Positions 48,050 through 61,253 of a DNA stretch of 64,000 bases are shown in pieces. The stretch's first letter is position 1; every line of letters starts with the position of its first letter. The notes under the pieces were generated by a model. It made no database searches. It worked only from the letters and a program-made list of their open reading frames with translations, and had not been told where the DNA came from. Both the position numbers and the translations under genes were made by a program. This DNA is from Escallonia rubra (taxonomy: Eukaryota; Streptophyta; Magnoliopsida; Escalloniales; Escalloniaceae): contig JAVXUO010003001.1 of assembly GCA_033065855.1 (NCBI GenBank), forward strand, positions 1,922,001 through 1,986,000. The letters run 5' to 3'.

Positions 48050-51000
48050 GAGTTCCTTAATTTTTAAATGTGTTTCAGATGATGTATCTCCTTTGTTTTA
48101 CTTTTTCATTAAACTTATTTGTTTTGGCCTTGGCTTACTTTCTACGTGTTTTCAAATGATTTTCCTAGTATATTTTATATTTCGTTTTCACTTCTTTTAT
48201 CCACATTATGTAATATGTTTTTTACTAATTTTTTTCGTTGTTCTTCTATTAAAAATGTGTGTTTACCTCATACTCTTACGTTTTTATTTCCTCAACTTTT
48301 TTGAATCTTGATGTTTTTAGTGAATTTTTTTATTCTAACATTTGCTTAGTTTATATTGTTTTTCAATGATTTCTTAAGTTTTCTTGGTATATTTTGTTTT
48401 TCTTACCATTTCTTTTACATGCATTATGTAGTTGATTTTTTAATAATTTTCTCTTCATCATTCTTCAATTTCTTAATGTGTTCCCGTTTCTGATGCTTTC
48501 AGTTCCCCCCATCTTTTCCTCGTCTTCATATTTAGAGTAAATCGTTTAATTTTGACCTTTGCTTATTTTTGTGTGTTTTCAATTGATTTGATATTTGTTG
48601 TGCGGATTGCTTTGCTTTTTACTTCTTTTTACACACATGATGTATTTTATTATTTTTTACTTTTTTCCACCTTTTTTATTTTTTAAACGTGTTTTTTACT
48701 CGTATTCTTTCGCTTTACTCCTCCTCATCTTTTTCAAATCTTTTTATTTTCATTAGACATTTTTATTTTTCTGGTATTAGTCTTTACGTGTTTTCAAATG
48801 ACTTGGTATCCTAGTATATTTTACTTTTCATTTCTTCTTCTTTTACCCATACTCTATAGATGATTTTTTTTCTACTTTCTTATTTCGCTGTTCTTCAACT
48901 TTCAAATGTATTTTGGTCTCAGACATTCGCTTTTCAGCTCTTCATCTGATCCAAATCTTTATATTTTAAGTAAACCATTTTTTTTGCCTTGACTTCATTT
49001 CTACGTGTTTTCAAATGACTTTGTAATCTTATCATATTTTATTTCACCTTTCCACTTCGTGTATCCACATTATGTAGTTTTTTTTAGCACTTCTCCTCTT
49101 CATATTTCTTCGATTTTTAACGCGTTTGTATCTCAAACGATTTTGTTTTTCTACTCATGCATTTTATCGAATCTCGATATTTTTAGTAGGTTATTTAATT
49201 TGGCCTTGGCTTATTTTCTAAGTGTTTTTTAATAGCTTGGTATTTTGTGAATATTTTATTTTTCATTCCCACTTATTTTACGCCTATAATGTAGTTGATT
49301 TTTTACTAAATTTTTTTGTCGTTCTTCAATTTTTCAATGTGTTTCTTCCTCATATGCTTTTTCTTTTGCACTCTTGATCATATTTAAATCTTTATACTTC
49401 AAGTAAACTATTTTTTTTTTGCCTTACCTAATTTTTTTCATGTTTCCAAATACATGGTATTCATAGTGTATTTTGCTTTTCCTTATCACTTCTTTTATTT
49501 ACTTTATGCAGTTTATTTTTTATTACTCTTCCTTTTCACCATTCTTTAATCTTTAACGAGTTTATACCTATGACCCTTTCACTTGTCAATTATTTATCTT
49601 TGGGAATCTTTATATTTTTATTAAATTGTTTTATTTTGTCCTTATTTTAGTTTTTACATGCTTTGAAATGACTTGATATTCTTGGTATATTTTGCTTTTC
49701 CTTACAACTTTTTTTTCTTTATATTGTGTTTTTAATTTTTCCTCCGTTCTTCAATTTTTAACGTGTTTGTACCTTTTACACTTTCGCTTTTCCACTCTTC
49801 GTCCTTTGAAATCATTATCTTTTCAGTTAACTGTTTTATTTTGGCCATAGCTTATTTTTACGTGTTTGCAAATGACTTGGTATTCTAGTAATTCTTATTT
49901 TTCAGTTGCATTTCTTTTACTCACATTATTTAATATATTTGTTATTACGTGTTTTTCGTTTTTCCAAATCTTATATTTTTAATAATGTGTTTTATTTTAG
50001 TCTTGACTTATTTTCTACGAACTTTCAAATGACGTAGTATTCTTGATACAAATTATTTTTCTTTGCCACTTCTTTTACTCACATTTTTTTTTATCACCGT
50101 TTTTCAAAATTTTAACGTTTTTTTGCCTTTTACGCTTTTGATTCTCTTCATCTTTATATTTTTAGTAAACTATTTTATTTCAGCCTTAACCTATTTTTCA
50201 CGTGTCTTTAAATGATATATTTTGTATATAATGCTTTTTCTTTCCACTTCTTTTACCTATATAATGTATTTTATTTTTTATTACTTTCTTTTTTCATCAT
50301 TACTTAACTTTCTTTTATGGTGTTTTGGCCTCATATTCTTTCACTTTTTCACTCCTCATCTTCTTCGAATCTTTATATTTTCAGTAAATATTTTCATTTT
50401 TTTAACCTTGACTTAGTTTATACATGTTATTGAAATGTCTTAATATTCTTCGTATATTTTGTTTTCCTTTCCTTTTCTTTTATCTACATTATGTAATTGA
50501 TTTTTTATTAACTATCTTTCTTTTTAATTTTTAACGTGTTTTTGTCACTGGCGCTTTCAATTCTCCTTATATTTATATTTACAGTAAACTGCTTTATTTT
50601 GGTCTTAACTTTTTTTTCCCTACGTATTTCAATTGATTTGGTATTTTTTTGTATAGACTGTGTTTCCTTTGCACTTCTTTTATCCTCATGTATTTTAGTT
50701 TTTTGCTACTTTGTTTTCACCCTTCATTTTTCAACGTGTTTCTGCCATTTTACTTTTCATCTTTATACTTGATAAACTGTTTTATTTTGCCCTTGGCTTA
50801 TTTTACTTGGTTTCAAGTGACTTTAGTATCTTGGAATTGGAATATTTTGCTCTGCCTTCCCACTTTTTAAACCAATATTATGTAGTTGATTTTTTAATAC
50901 TTTCCCTTTTTTATCGTTCCCCAATTTTTTAACATGTTTCTGCATCAGGCGCGTTCGCTTTTCCACTCTTTATCTTTTTTGAATCTTTATATTTTTAATA

Positions 51001-53450
51001 AAAATTGTCTTATTTTGGCCATGGCTTATTTTTTAAAGTATTTTTAAATGACTTGGTATTCTTTGGTTTTCCATTCCGGTTCTTTGACTCACATTATGTA
51101 GTTATAGTTTTATCACTTATTATCTTTTATCTTTCTTCAATTTCTTAATGTGTTTTGCATCATATGCTTTCGCTTCGCTTCATCTTTTTCAAAATTTTAT
51201 ATTTTTAGTAAGCTGTTTTATTTTGGTCCTTGCCTTTTTATTTTTGTTTTATGTGTGTGTGTGTTTTTAAATGACTTGATATCATGGTAAAGACTTATTT
51301 TCCTTTTCACCTCTTTTACCTACATTTTTTTATTTTGCTTTACTTACTTTTCTACCCGTTCTTCAATTTTGAACGTGTTTCTCCCTCAGATGCTTTCACT
51401 TTTCCACACTTCATCGTTTTTGAATCTTTAAATTTTGTTGTAAACTCTTATATTTTGGCCTTCGGTTATTTTCGACGTATTTTGAATGATATGGTATTCT
51501 TGTCATATTTTGTTTTTTATTTCCACTTCTTTTACCAAACATTTTGTAGTTGATATTTTTTATTGACACTTCATCGTTTTTGAATCTTTAAATTTTGTTG
51601 TAAACTCTTATATTTTGGCCTTCGGTTATTTTCGACGTATTTTGAATGATATGGTATTCTTGTCATATTTTGTTTTTTATTTCCACTTCTTTTACCAAAC
51701 ATTTTGTAGTTGATATTTTTTATTGCTATCCTTTTTACCGTGTTTTAATCTTTTTCATGTGTTTTTGTCTCATATGCTTTCACTTTTCTACTCTTCATTT
51801 TTTTTCATGTATTTATATTTTAGTAAACTGTTTTATTTTGGCCTTGGCTTATTTTATGTGTTTTTTAAATGACTTCCTGGTATGTTTTGCTTCTGCTTTT
51901 CCTTTCTACTTTTTTAACCCACAATACGTAGTAGATTTTTAATATATTTTTTATTCAATTATTTGACGTGTTTCTGTCTCGGATGTTTTCGTCTTTCCAC
52001 TCTTCTTAAATTTTTGAATCTTTACATTTTAAGTAAATTGTTTTATGTTTACCTTGGGTTGTGTTTTACGTGTTTCAAATGATATAATATTCTTGGTATA
52101 TTTTGTTTTTCTTTACCACTTCCTTTACCCACATTATGTAATTGATATTATTATTACTTTTTTTTCCATCGCTCTTCAATTTCTCAACGTGTTTCTATCT
52201 CCCACGCTTTCGATTCTCCTCATCTTTTTTGAGCATTCTACGTGTTTTTAAAATGATTTGGTACTTTCTTATATATTGCTTTTCCTATCCTCTTTTTTCA
52301 CCCACGTGATTTATTGTCAGTTTATTTTTTAACGTCCTTTAATATTTTCACTTGTTTTTCCCTTAAACTGTTTCGGTTTTTCACTTCTCATCATTTTCAA
52401 TTCTTTATATTTTCAATAAACTTTTTTCATTTTTGCCCTGAGTTATGCTATCTAGTTGATTTTTTTTTCCTTTTCATTTTCAATGTTCTTCTATTTCTAA
52501 TGCGTTTTTACCTCTGACGCTTACGGGTTTTTACTCTTCATCTTTTCGAATTTTCACATTTTTAGTAAACTGTTTCATTTTGGCCTTGGCTTATTTTCAA
52601 CGTGTTTTCAAATGATTATGTATTCTTAGTATATTTTACTTTTTATTTCCACTTCATTTACCCAGATTAAGTACTTAATTTTTTATTACTCTCTTTTTGT
52701 CGCTGTTATTTAATATTTTTAGAATGTCTCTGCTTCATGTGCTTTCGCCTTTCCAGTCTTCATGCTTTTGAATCTAAAAACAAATTCATTAACGTGTTTT
52801 ATTTTATTTTTGGCCTTGCCTTATTGTTTATATGTTTCAAATGACTTAGTATTTTTTAATATATTTTGCATTGTCTTATCATTTCTTTTATCCATATTAT
52901 GCTCAATTTTTTTTATTTCTTTTCCTTTTTACCATTTTAAATTTTTTAACGTGCTTTACCTCAGACACTTTCGCTTTTTCACGCTTCATCTTTTTGAATT
53001 TATATTTTAGTAAACTCTTTTATTTTCGCGTAGGTTTATTTTCTACATGCTTTCAGTTGAATTAGTATTCTTCATATATTTTGTTTTTTCTTTCCACATT
53101 TGTTGCCCACATTATGGAGTCACATTTTTTATTACTTTTTTTATTCTTCTTCAATTTCTTAATGTTTCTGCCTCAAAGGTTTTTGCTTCTCCTCATATTT
53201 TTTGAATCTTTATATTTTTAGTAGACTTTTTATTTTGGCCATAGCTTATTTTTTACGTCTTTTCAAATGACTTAAAATTCTTGGTATATTTTGCCTTTGC
53301 TTTACACTTCTTTACTCACATTATGTAGTTGATTTCTTTATTACCATCCTCAATTTTTTTAACGTGTTTTTTCTCAGTCGCTTTAGTTTTTCAACCCTTC
53401 ATTTTTTACAATTGCTTAAATTTTTAGTAATTATTTATTTTGGCATTGGT
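48050..53450 (+). repeat. Higher-order repeat copy B of the satellite
   Basis: It repeats copy A with offsets of about 5.13-5.17 kb early and 5.3-5.5 kb late. Part of the difference is the 160-bp duplication at 51406-51725. Parts of the same series recur again at about 57.1-59.4 kb and 61.3-62.95 kb. Confidence 0.7.
51406..51725 (+). repeat. Perfect 160-bp tandem duplication inside the satellite
   Basis: 51406-51565 and 51566-51725 read identically base for base by eye, from ACACTTCATCGTTTTTGAAT to GATATTTTTTATTG. The equivalent place in higher-order copy A (near 46310-46460) has one copy. Confidence 0.92.
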
Positions 53451-54054
53451 TTATTTTCTATGTGCTTTCAAATGACTTGTTATTCTTGGTATTTTTTTTC
53501 TTTTCCTTTTCACTTCTTTACACAAATCATGTAGATTTTTTTACTACTTTCTATTTTCAACAGTTCTTATATTCTTAACGTGTTTCTGCCTCAGACGCTT
53601 TTGCTTTTTTAATCTTAATCTTTTTTTGAATCTTAAATTTTGGCAAACTATTTATTTTGGCCTTGTTTTATTTTCTGTGTTCTTAAATGATTTGGTATTC
53701 TTGGTATATTTTGCTTTTCCTTTTCACTTGTTTTAAACCAAATTATAGAGTTGACATTTTAATTCCTTTTTTTGGTATTCTTGGTATATTTTGCTTTTCC
53801 CTTTCACTTATTTTTAGCCAAATTATATAGTTAACTTTTTAATTCCTTTTTTCTTCACCGTTCTTTTTTTTAATGTGTTTCTGCACCTGCTTGAGCTTTT
53901 CCATACTTTATGTTTTTCGAAATTGACTTGGTATTCTTGTTTATTTTGACCTTATCTCTACATGTCTTTAATTGACTTGGTATTCTTGTATATTTTGCCT
54001 TTCCTTCCCACTTCTTTTACCCAAAATATGTAGTTGATTTTTTTACTATTTTAC

Positions 54055-54705
54055 TTGTGGTAGCATTCGACACTACATAATTTATTTTAGCTATCTCGCA
54101 CAAAAAACTTGCATAAGTGTGACATTTAACACCTCCCGACTATTTTATGGCAAGAGCTTAGCCAAAGATGTCATTTAACTCAACTTGGGAGGCGGACCTC
54201 AGATCGAGGGTGGCCTCTCGAGCCGTTAGAGGAAATGATTGGAAGGGTCACAAAGCTCCGGCCTTCTTTTCCAACCCTTGAATCGTTGACCATGGTGCCA
54301 AGGTGTTGGTGCCGTCAGAGGAGAAGTGCCGGCGATAGTGGTGCCACGGTCTATGTCTCTCTTTTCCAGCCCTTGAAACGTTGATCATGGTTTGGAGAGA
54401 GGTGATGCCAAGTTCTCTGAGGATAGGACTGGAGGCTGGTGAGCTTGGAGTCAATGATGGCCGTTGAGTCAGTGGTGGCAATTTGGCGAGTGTGCCAGAT
54501 TAGAAAGAGAAGGAAAGAAAGAAGCATTTGCTAAGAATGGCTTCCAAAAATAAACCACGTCACCCACTTTGACGAGTTTTTTGGCCCAAGAAATGGCAGG
54601 AAGAGTTAGATGTCACACTTATGCATGTTTATGCTGCGATATAGCTTGAATAAACTTCGTGGTTCCGATATCACTAGTAGACTTGCGGGTGCCTGGTGTA
54701 GTTAA
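54055..54705. mobile_element. TIR element of about 0.65 kb inserted in the satellite
   Basis: Left end 54058-54132 pairs with the reverse of 54606-54690. The best block is GCATAAGTGTGACAT against ATGTCACACTTATGC, with diverged flanking sequence out to GTGGTAGC. The core is GC-richer than the array and holds an internal direct repeat: CTTTTCCAACCCTTGAATCG near 54266 and CTTTTCCAGCCCTTGAAACG near 54361. The minus-strand ORF at 54248-54481 shows no family features. The long imperfect ends fit a Mutator-like or similar non-autonomous element. Target duplication not resolved. Confidence 0.65.
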
Positions 54706-57700
54706 TCCATTTTTTTAAAACTTGTTTCTACCCTAAGTGCGTTTGCTTTTCCACTCATCTTTTCATAATGTTTATATTTTTAGTAAACATCCCCCCCCAT
54801 CAATCTCAAATCTTTATATTTTCTGTAAAACATTTTATTTTGGCCGTGACTTCTTAATTTTAAAAAGACTTGGTAGTTACTATAATTAATGTATTTGTTA
54901 TTACGTGTTCTTGTTTCCAAATTACTTGGTATATTTTATTTTTCATATTAATTCTTTTATCCATGTTAGGTAGTTAATTTTTTACTCTTTTTTTTTGCCG
55001 TTCAACTTTTTAAGGTATTTTTACCTCGCATGCTTTATCTTTCTCACTCTTTCGAATCTTTATACTTTTAATAAACTGTTTTTTTTTGCCTTGCATTATT
55101 TTTTTCATTTTTTCAAATGACTTAGTATTCTTAGTATATATTTATTTTCCTTATCTCTTCATTAATTTACTTTATTAGTTGATTTTTTAATACTTTTTCC
55201 CCATTATTCTTCGATTTTTACACATGTTGTACCTCTAACACTTTCTCTTTTCCACACTTCATCTTTCTGAATCTTTATATTTTCAATGAACTCTTTTTTT
55301 TATTTTTTTTGCTTTCTTTAGCTTGTACGTGTTTCAAAATGACTTGGTATTCTTGATACATTTGGCTTTTCCTTATCATTTCTTTTATCCGCATTATGCA
55401 GTTGAATTTTTTATAACTTTTCTTTTCTCTGTTCTTCAATTTTTAACGTGTTTATACCCTACTATATTTTTTACGTAGTTTCAAATGACTATATTTTTAT
55501 TACTAATAGTATTTCGTCGTTCTTCAACTTCACAATGCATTTCTGCCTCATACTTTTCTGTTTTGTCAACTCTTCAACTTTTTTGAATCTTTATATTTTC
55601 AGCATTTTTTTATTCTGACATTGGTTTAGTTTCTATTGTTTTCCAAAGTACGTAGGATTCTTGGTGTATTTTATTTTTTCTTACCACTTCTTTTACCCAC
55701 GTTATATAGTTGATTTTTTTATTACATTTTCGTAATTTATCATTTTTAATTTCTCAACGTGTTTCTTTCTCCGATGCTTTTGGTTCTGCAGATCTTTCTT
55801 CATCTTTATATTTAAAGTAAACTGTTTAATTTTGGACCTTGTTATTTTCATGTGCTTTCAAATGACTTGATAATCTTTGTACGGATTGATTTTGGTTTCC
55901 ACTTCTTTTTATACTGATGATGTGTTTTATTTCTTTTACTTCTTTTTCACCGTTCCCTAATTTATTAACGTATTTTTACTTCGCTTTTCGCCTACTGTTC
56001 CTTTTCAATTCATTATGTTTTTAGTAAACATTTTTATTTTGGCCTTGGATTAGTTTTTCTTGTTTATACGTCAAACACGTTCGCTTTTCCACGCCTCATC
56101 TTTTTATAATCTTTATATTTTCAGTAAACACTTTTTTTTCAAGGGCTTATTTCTTACATGTTTTCAAATTGGTATTTGTGGTATATTTTGTTTTTCCTTT
56201 CCAGTTCTTTGACCCACATGATGTGGTTGTTTTTTTCGTTACTTTCTTTTTTCACTATTCTTCAATTCTTTAACGTGTTTTGTCTCGGGCACTTTTGCTT
56301 TTTCACTCTCGTCTATTTCAAATCTATATATATTCTGTAAAATCATCAAGTTTGGCCATGATTTGTTAGTGTTTTAAAATCACTTGGTGTTTATTTTTTT
56401 ATTTTCACTTCGTTTACCCGCATTATGTAATTGATTACCTTTTTTAACCGTTCTTTATTCGTTTGTCGTTTTTCAACCTCAAACGGTTTGGCTTTTAAAC
56501 TCATCATCTTTTCTAATTCCTTATATTTTCAATAAATTGTTTTATTTTCACCTTGGCTCATTTTATACGTGTTCTCAAATAACTTGCTTTTCTTTTAGAC
56601 GACTTTTATCCACTGTATAGTTGATTTTTTATTACTTTCCTTTTTTTTTCGCCGTTCTTCAATTTGTAACAAGTTTCTACCTCGGAAGCTTTTGTTTTTC
56701 CAATCTTCATCTTTTTCAAATTTCATATATTTTTAATAAACTGATTTATTTTTGCCTTGACTTTTCTTTTACGTGTTTTCAGATGACTTGGTATATTTTA
56801 TTTTTTTCATTTTCACTTCTTTTATATACATAGTGTAGTTTATGTTTTTATCACTTCTTATTTGTTGGTCTTTGATTTTTTAACGTGTTGCACTTTCAAA
56901 TGACTTAGTACTCTTGGTATATTTTGCATTTCCTGCTTTTTACCCACCTAATGTAGTTGATTTTTTTATTACTTTCTTTTTCTAGTAATTTTTAAAATTT
57001 TAACCTGTTTCTGCCGCATTCGCTTTTGTCTTTCCATTCTTCATCTTTTCCAATTCTTCTTATATTTTTAAATAATGTATTTTAGTTTGGCCTTCGCTTA
57101 CTTTCTACCTGTTTTCAAATGACTTGGTTTTCCTCTAAATTTTATTTTTCATTTCCATTTCTTTTATTCACATTATGTTACTCACTATTTTATCCTTCTT
57201 CATTTTTTATGTGTTACCGCTTCATAGTCTTTCATTTTTCGACTCTTTATCAATTTTGAATATTTATATTTCATTAAACTTATTTATTTTGGCCTTGGCT
57301 TACTTTCTACGTGTTTTCAAATGACTCGGTATTCCTAGTATATTCTATTTTTTGTTTTCACTTCTTTTACCCACATTATTATGTATTATGTTTTTTACAA
57401 AAAAAAAATCGTTTTTCTTCAATCTTAGAATGTGTTTACTTTATACGTTTTTTATTTCCTCAACTTTTTTGAATCTTCATATTTTTAGTGGATTTTTTTA
57501 TTTTGAATTTTCTTAGTTTTTCCCGTTTTCCAATGATTTAGTGTTCTTGGTATATATATTTTTTTCTTACCATTTCTTTTACACACATTATGTAGTTGAT
57601 TTTATAATAATTTTTTCTTCATCTTCGTCTTCGATATTTTCAGCTCCCCTCATCTTTTCCTCATCTTCATATTTAGAATAAACCGTTTAATTTTGGCCTA

Positions 57701-58227
57701 TGCTTATTTTTTATGTGTTTTCAATTGATTTGATATTCGTTCTTTGGATTGCTTTTGCTTTCTACTTCTTTTTATACACATGATGTATTTTATTATTTTT
57801 TACTTTTTTCCACTATTTTTTATTTTTATCATGTTTTAACTCGTACTCTTTTGCTTCACCCCTCCTCATCTTTTTCAAATTTTATTTTATTTTCAGTAGA
57901 CATTTTTATTTTGCTAGTTTAGTTTTTACATGTTTTCAAATGACTTGATATTTTTCGTATATTTTAGTTTTCCTTCCCTCTTCTTTTGCCCATACTCTAT
58001 GGTTGATATTTTTTTTTCTACTTTCTTATTTTCTTGTTCTTCAACTTTTAAATGTATTCCTATCTCAGACGGTTCACTTTTCATCTCCATCTTATCCAAA
58101 TCTTTATATTTTTAGTAAACTATTCTTTTGCCTTGACTTCTTTTCTACGTGTTTTCAATTGACTTCATATTTTTCTTATAATTGTTTCGTGTTTCCACTT
58201 CGTGTATCCACTGTATGTACTTTTTTT

Positions 58228-58523
58228 TAAAACAAGGGGGAGGTGGCATCTCCTTACACCCACTTTTCTGAAAAAATGACACATAAGGCTAAATTTTCAA
58301 AAATTGCAAAATAGCCCCTCAAGTTCCAAAATTTACAAAATGACCCCAAAATTTTCAAAAAGTGCACTTTTGCCCCAAGATTCTCTTAATATTTATTAAT
58401 TTAATTAAATGTCACTAAAACATACATTGTCACTCATTTTATTATTTTTCATCACCAAAACATTAATTTACAGTTATGCCCCCAAAGTTTTGATAATTAG
58501 ATATACCCCCAAAACATTTTTTT
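58228..58523. mobile_element. Unclassified 300-bp insert in the satellite
   Basis: The array breaks after GTATGTACTTTTTTTT and resumes at TTTTTTTAGCACTTTTT. The insert is A/C-rich and has short internal repeats (TTGCAAAATAGCCCCTCAAG, TTTACAAAATGACCCCAAAA, TTTGCCCC). The ends, ACAAGGGGG and CCCCCAAAACA, are a weak inverted pair. No coding sequence. Confidence 0.5.
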
Positions 58524-60656
58524 AGCACTTTTTCTTTTCACTTTTCTTCGATTTTTAACGTATTTGTACCTCAGATGATTTTGTCTTTCTACTCTTGCAT
58601 TTTTTCGAATCTTGATATTTTCAGTAGGTTGTTTAATTTGACCTTGGCTTATTTTCTAAGTCTTTTCAAATCACTTGGTATTTTTTGGTATATTTTATTT
58701 TTCATTCCCACTTCTTTTACCCATATAATGTAGTTGACTTTTGATTACTCACTTTTTTTGCCATTCATCAATTTTTCAATGTGTTTCTTCCTCAGATGCT
58801 TTTTCTTTTCCACTCTTCATCATTTTTAAATCTTTATACTTAAAGCAAGCTACTTTTTTTTGGCCTTGCCTAATTTTCTTTTCATGTTTTCAAATACATG
58901 GTATTCTTAGTATATTTTGCTTTTCCTTATCACTTCTTTTATTTACTATATGCAGTTCATTTTTCATTACTCTTCTTTTTTACCATTATTCGATCTTTAA
59001 CATGTTTGTACATCTGGCGCTTTCACTTTTTTATTATTTATCTTTTAGACTCTTTATATATTTTCATTAAAACTATTTTATTTTTGCCTTATTTTAGTTT
59101 TTATATGTTTTGAAATGACTTGATATTCTTGGCATATTTTGCTTTTCCTTGCGACTTCTTTGATCCATATTGTGTAGTTAACTTTTTCTTCGTTCTTCAA
59201 TTTTTAACGTGTTTGTACTTTTTACGCTTTGGCTTTTCCACATCTCGTCCTTGACATCTTTATCTTTTCAGTTAACTCTTTTATTTTGGCCATTGCTTAT
59301 TTTTTACGTGTTCGCAATTGACTTAGTATTCTAGTAAATCTCATTTTTCATTTTCATTTCTCTTACCCACATTATGTACTACTATATTTGTTATTACTCC
59401 CATTTTCATACTCTTTCGTTTTTTCCACTCTTCAACTTTTTCAAATCTTTATATTTTACTAAAATTATTTATCAAGGTCTTGGCTTATTTTCTACGCGTT
59501 TTTAAATGACTTGTTATCCCTAATATATTTTATTTTTCATTTCAACTTTTTTTACCCACATTATGTAGCATAACTTTTACTACTAGTTTTTTTTTGTCTT
59601 TCTTAAATTGTATAAATTGGTTTTGCCCATACTTTTTCCTTTTCTCAATTCCTCAACCTTTTATTCGGACTTGGTATAGTTTCCAGCGTTCTTCAATTTT
59701 TAACGTGTTTTTACCTTTGACGTTTTTCCTTTTCAACTCTTCGTCTTTTTGAATCTTTATATTCTTAGTAAACTGTTTTATTCTGTTTTTTGTTTATTTT
59801 CTATGTGTTTTTAAATAACTCAATATTCTAATAAATTTAAAATTTTATTTTCACTTCTTTTACCCACATTATGTATTATATTTTTTATTACTCACTTTTT
59901 TCATCGTTCTTCAATCTTTTTAATTTGTTTTTGCTTTGTACTCTTTCTTTTTTCCACTCTTCATCTTTTTCAAATGTTTATATTTCATTAAACTTAATTA
60001 TTTTGGCCTTGGCTTATTTTTTACGTGTTTTCAAATGACTTGGTATTCCTACTATATTCTATTACTATAAGTTTTTTGTCGTTCTTCAATGTTACAAAGC
60101 AAATCTGCCTCATACTCTTTTGTTTTTCAACTCCTCAACTTTCTTGAATCTTTATATTTCAGTAATTTTTTTTTATTCTGACCTTGGTTTAGTTTCTACG
60201 GTTTTTCAAATGTCTTAGTATTCTTGGTTATTTTATTTTCTCTTACCACTTCTTTTACCCACGTCATATAGTTGATTCTTTAATTACATGTTCTTTATCA
60301 TTTCATTTAACGTGTTTCTGCCTCCGACTCTTTTGGTTCTCCTCATCTTTATATTTAAAGTAAATTATTTAATTTTGGACCTTGGTTATTTTATGTACTT
60401 TCAAATGATTTGATATTCTTTTTACGGATTATTTTGGTTGCTACTTCTTTTTACACAAATGATGTATCTTCTTTGGTTTACTTTTTTCATTAAACTTATT
60501 TATTTTGGCATTGGCTTACTTTCTACGTGTTTTCATATTATTTGGTATTCCTAGTATATTATTTTTCGTTTTCACTTCTTTTACCCACATTATGTAATAT
60601 GCTTTTTACTAATATTTTTTGTTGTTCTCCAATTTAGAACGTGTTTTACCTCATAC

Positions 60657-61253
60657 TCAGCCCGGGTTTAAATCAGCACTTTCCTGCTTACTTTAAATCA
60701 GAGAAAGTCCCTTCTGCATCCAAGCCTTCTGTAATGTGTTGAGCTCTATCATGTCCATTTCTTCCTATATCCTCAGCCTTGATATCTACTCCATTCATTT
60801 CATCCGGACAAATTTTCACACCCCTTCTCCATCCAAGCCTTCTGTAATGTGTTGGGTACAATGGATCATTTTTTGGGCCAGGTATGTTATACTATTTTGT
60901 TTGGTGCAGTGTTGTTTGGAATAAGTACTCTAACGTGACTATGTAATATATTTGCAGCGTTGGAGGTATCAATATGAATGTTGTTGACGGAAACTTCGTC
61001 AACTATTTTGTATTCTAAATTTTCTTTTTAAAATTGTGTTCATTCGATGATTATTAAATTGGTTGAAACACAAGTGTTGTAACTCTAACTTGATGTTTTG
61101 GTTAGATCGTAATTGTTCCAACCTGCACTTGCCATCGCCTTTACTATTTTTATATATTATTGTCTTAATAGTCATATATGACCTTCCTTAATTTATACTT
61201 AATCAATTATTATTAAAAATGTTCCCGTGTGCAACGCACGGGTTCAAAACTAG
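60657..61253 (+). mobile_element. Short non-autonomous Helitron
   Basis: The 3' end is CTAG (61250-61253), preceded by the hairpin CCCGTGTGCAACGCACGGG (61224-61242) and a TTCAAAA gap, followed by T. This is the usual plant Helitron terminus. The 5' end is probably the TC at 60657 before AGCCCGGG. The interior has a duplicated CATCCAAGCCTTCTGTAATG (near 60719 and 60832). No Rep/helicase. It is inserted into the satellite, which continues on both sides. Confidence 0.78.

Noticed and set aside
42750-53450. CRISPR-like or phage-like repeat array
   Set aside because: Monomers are long, degenerate and contiguous, with no spacers, in a plant nuclear context.
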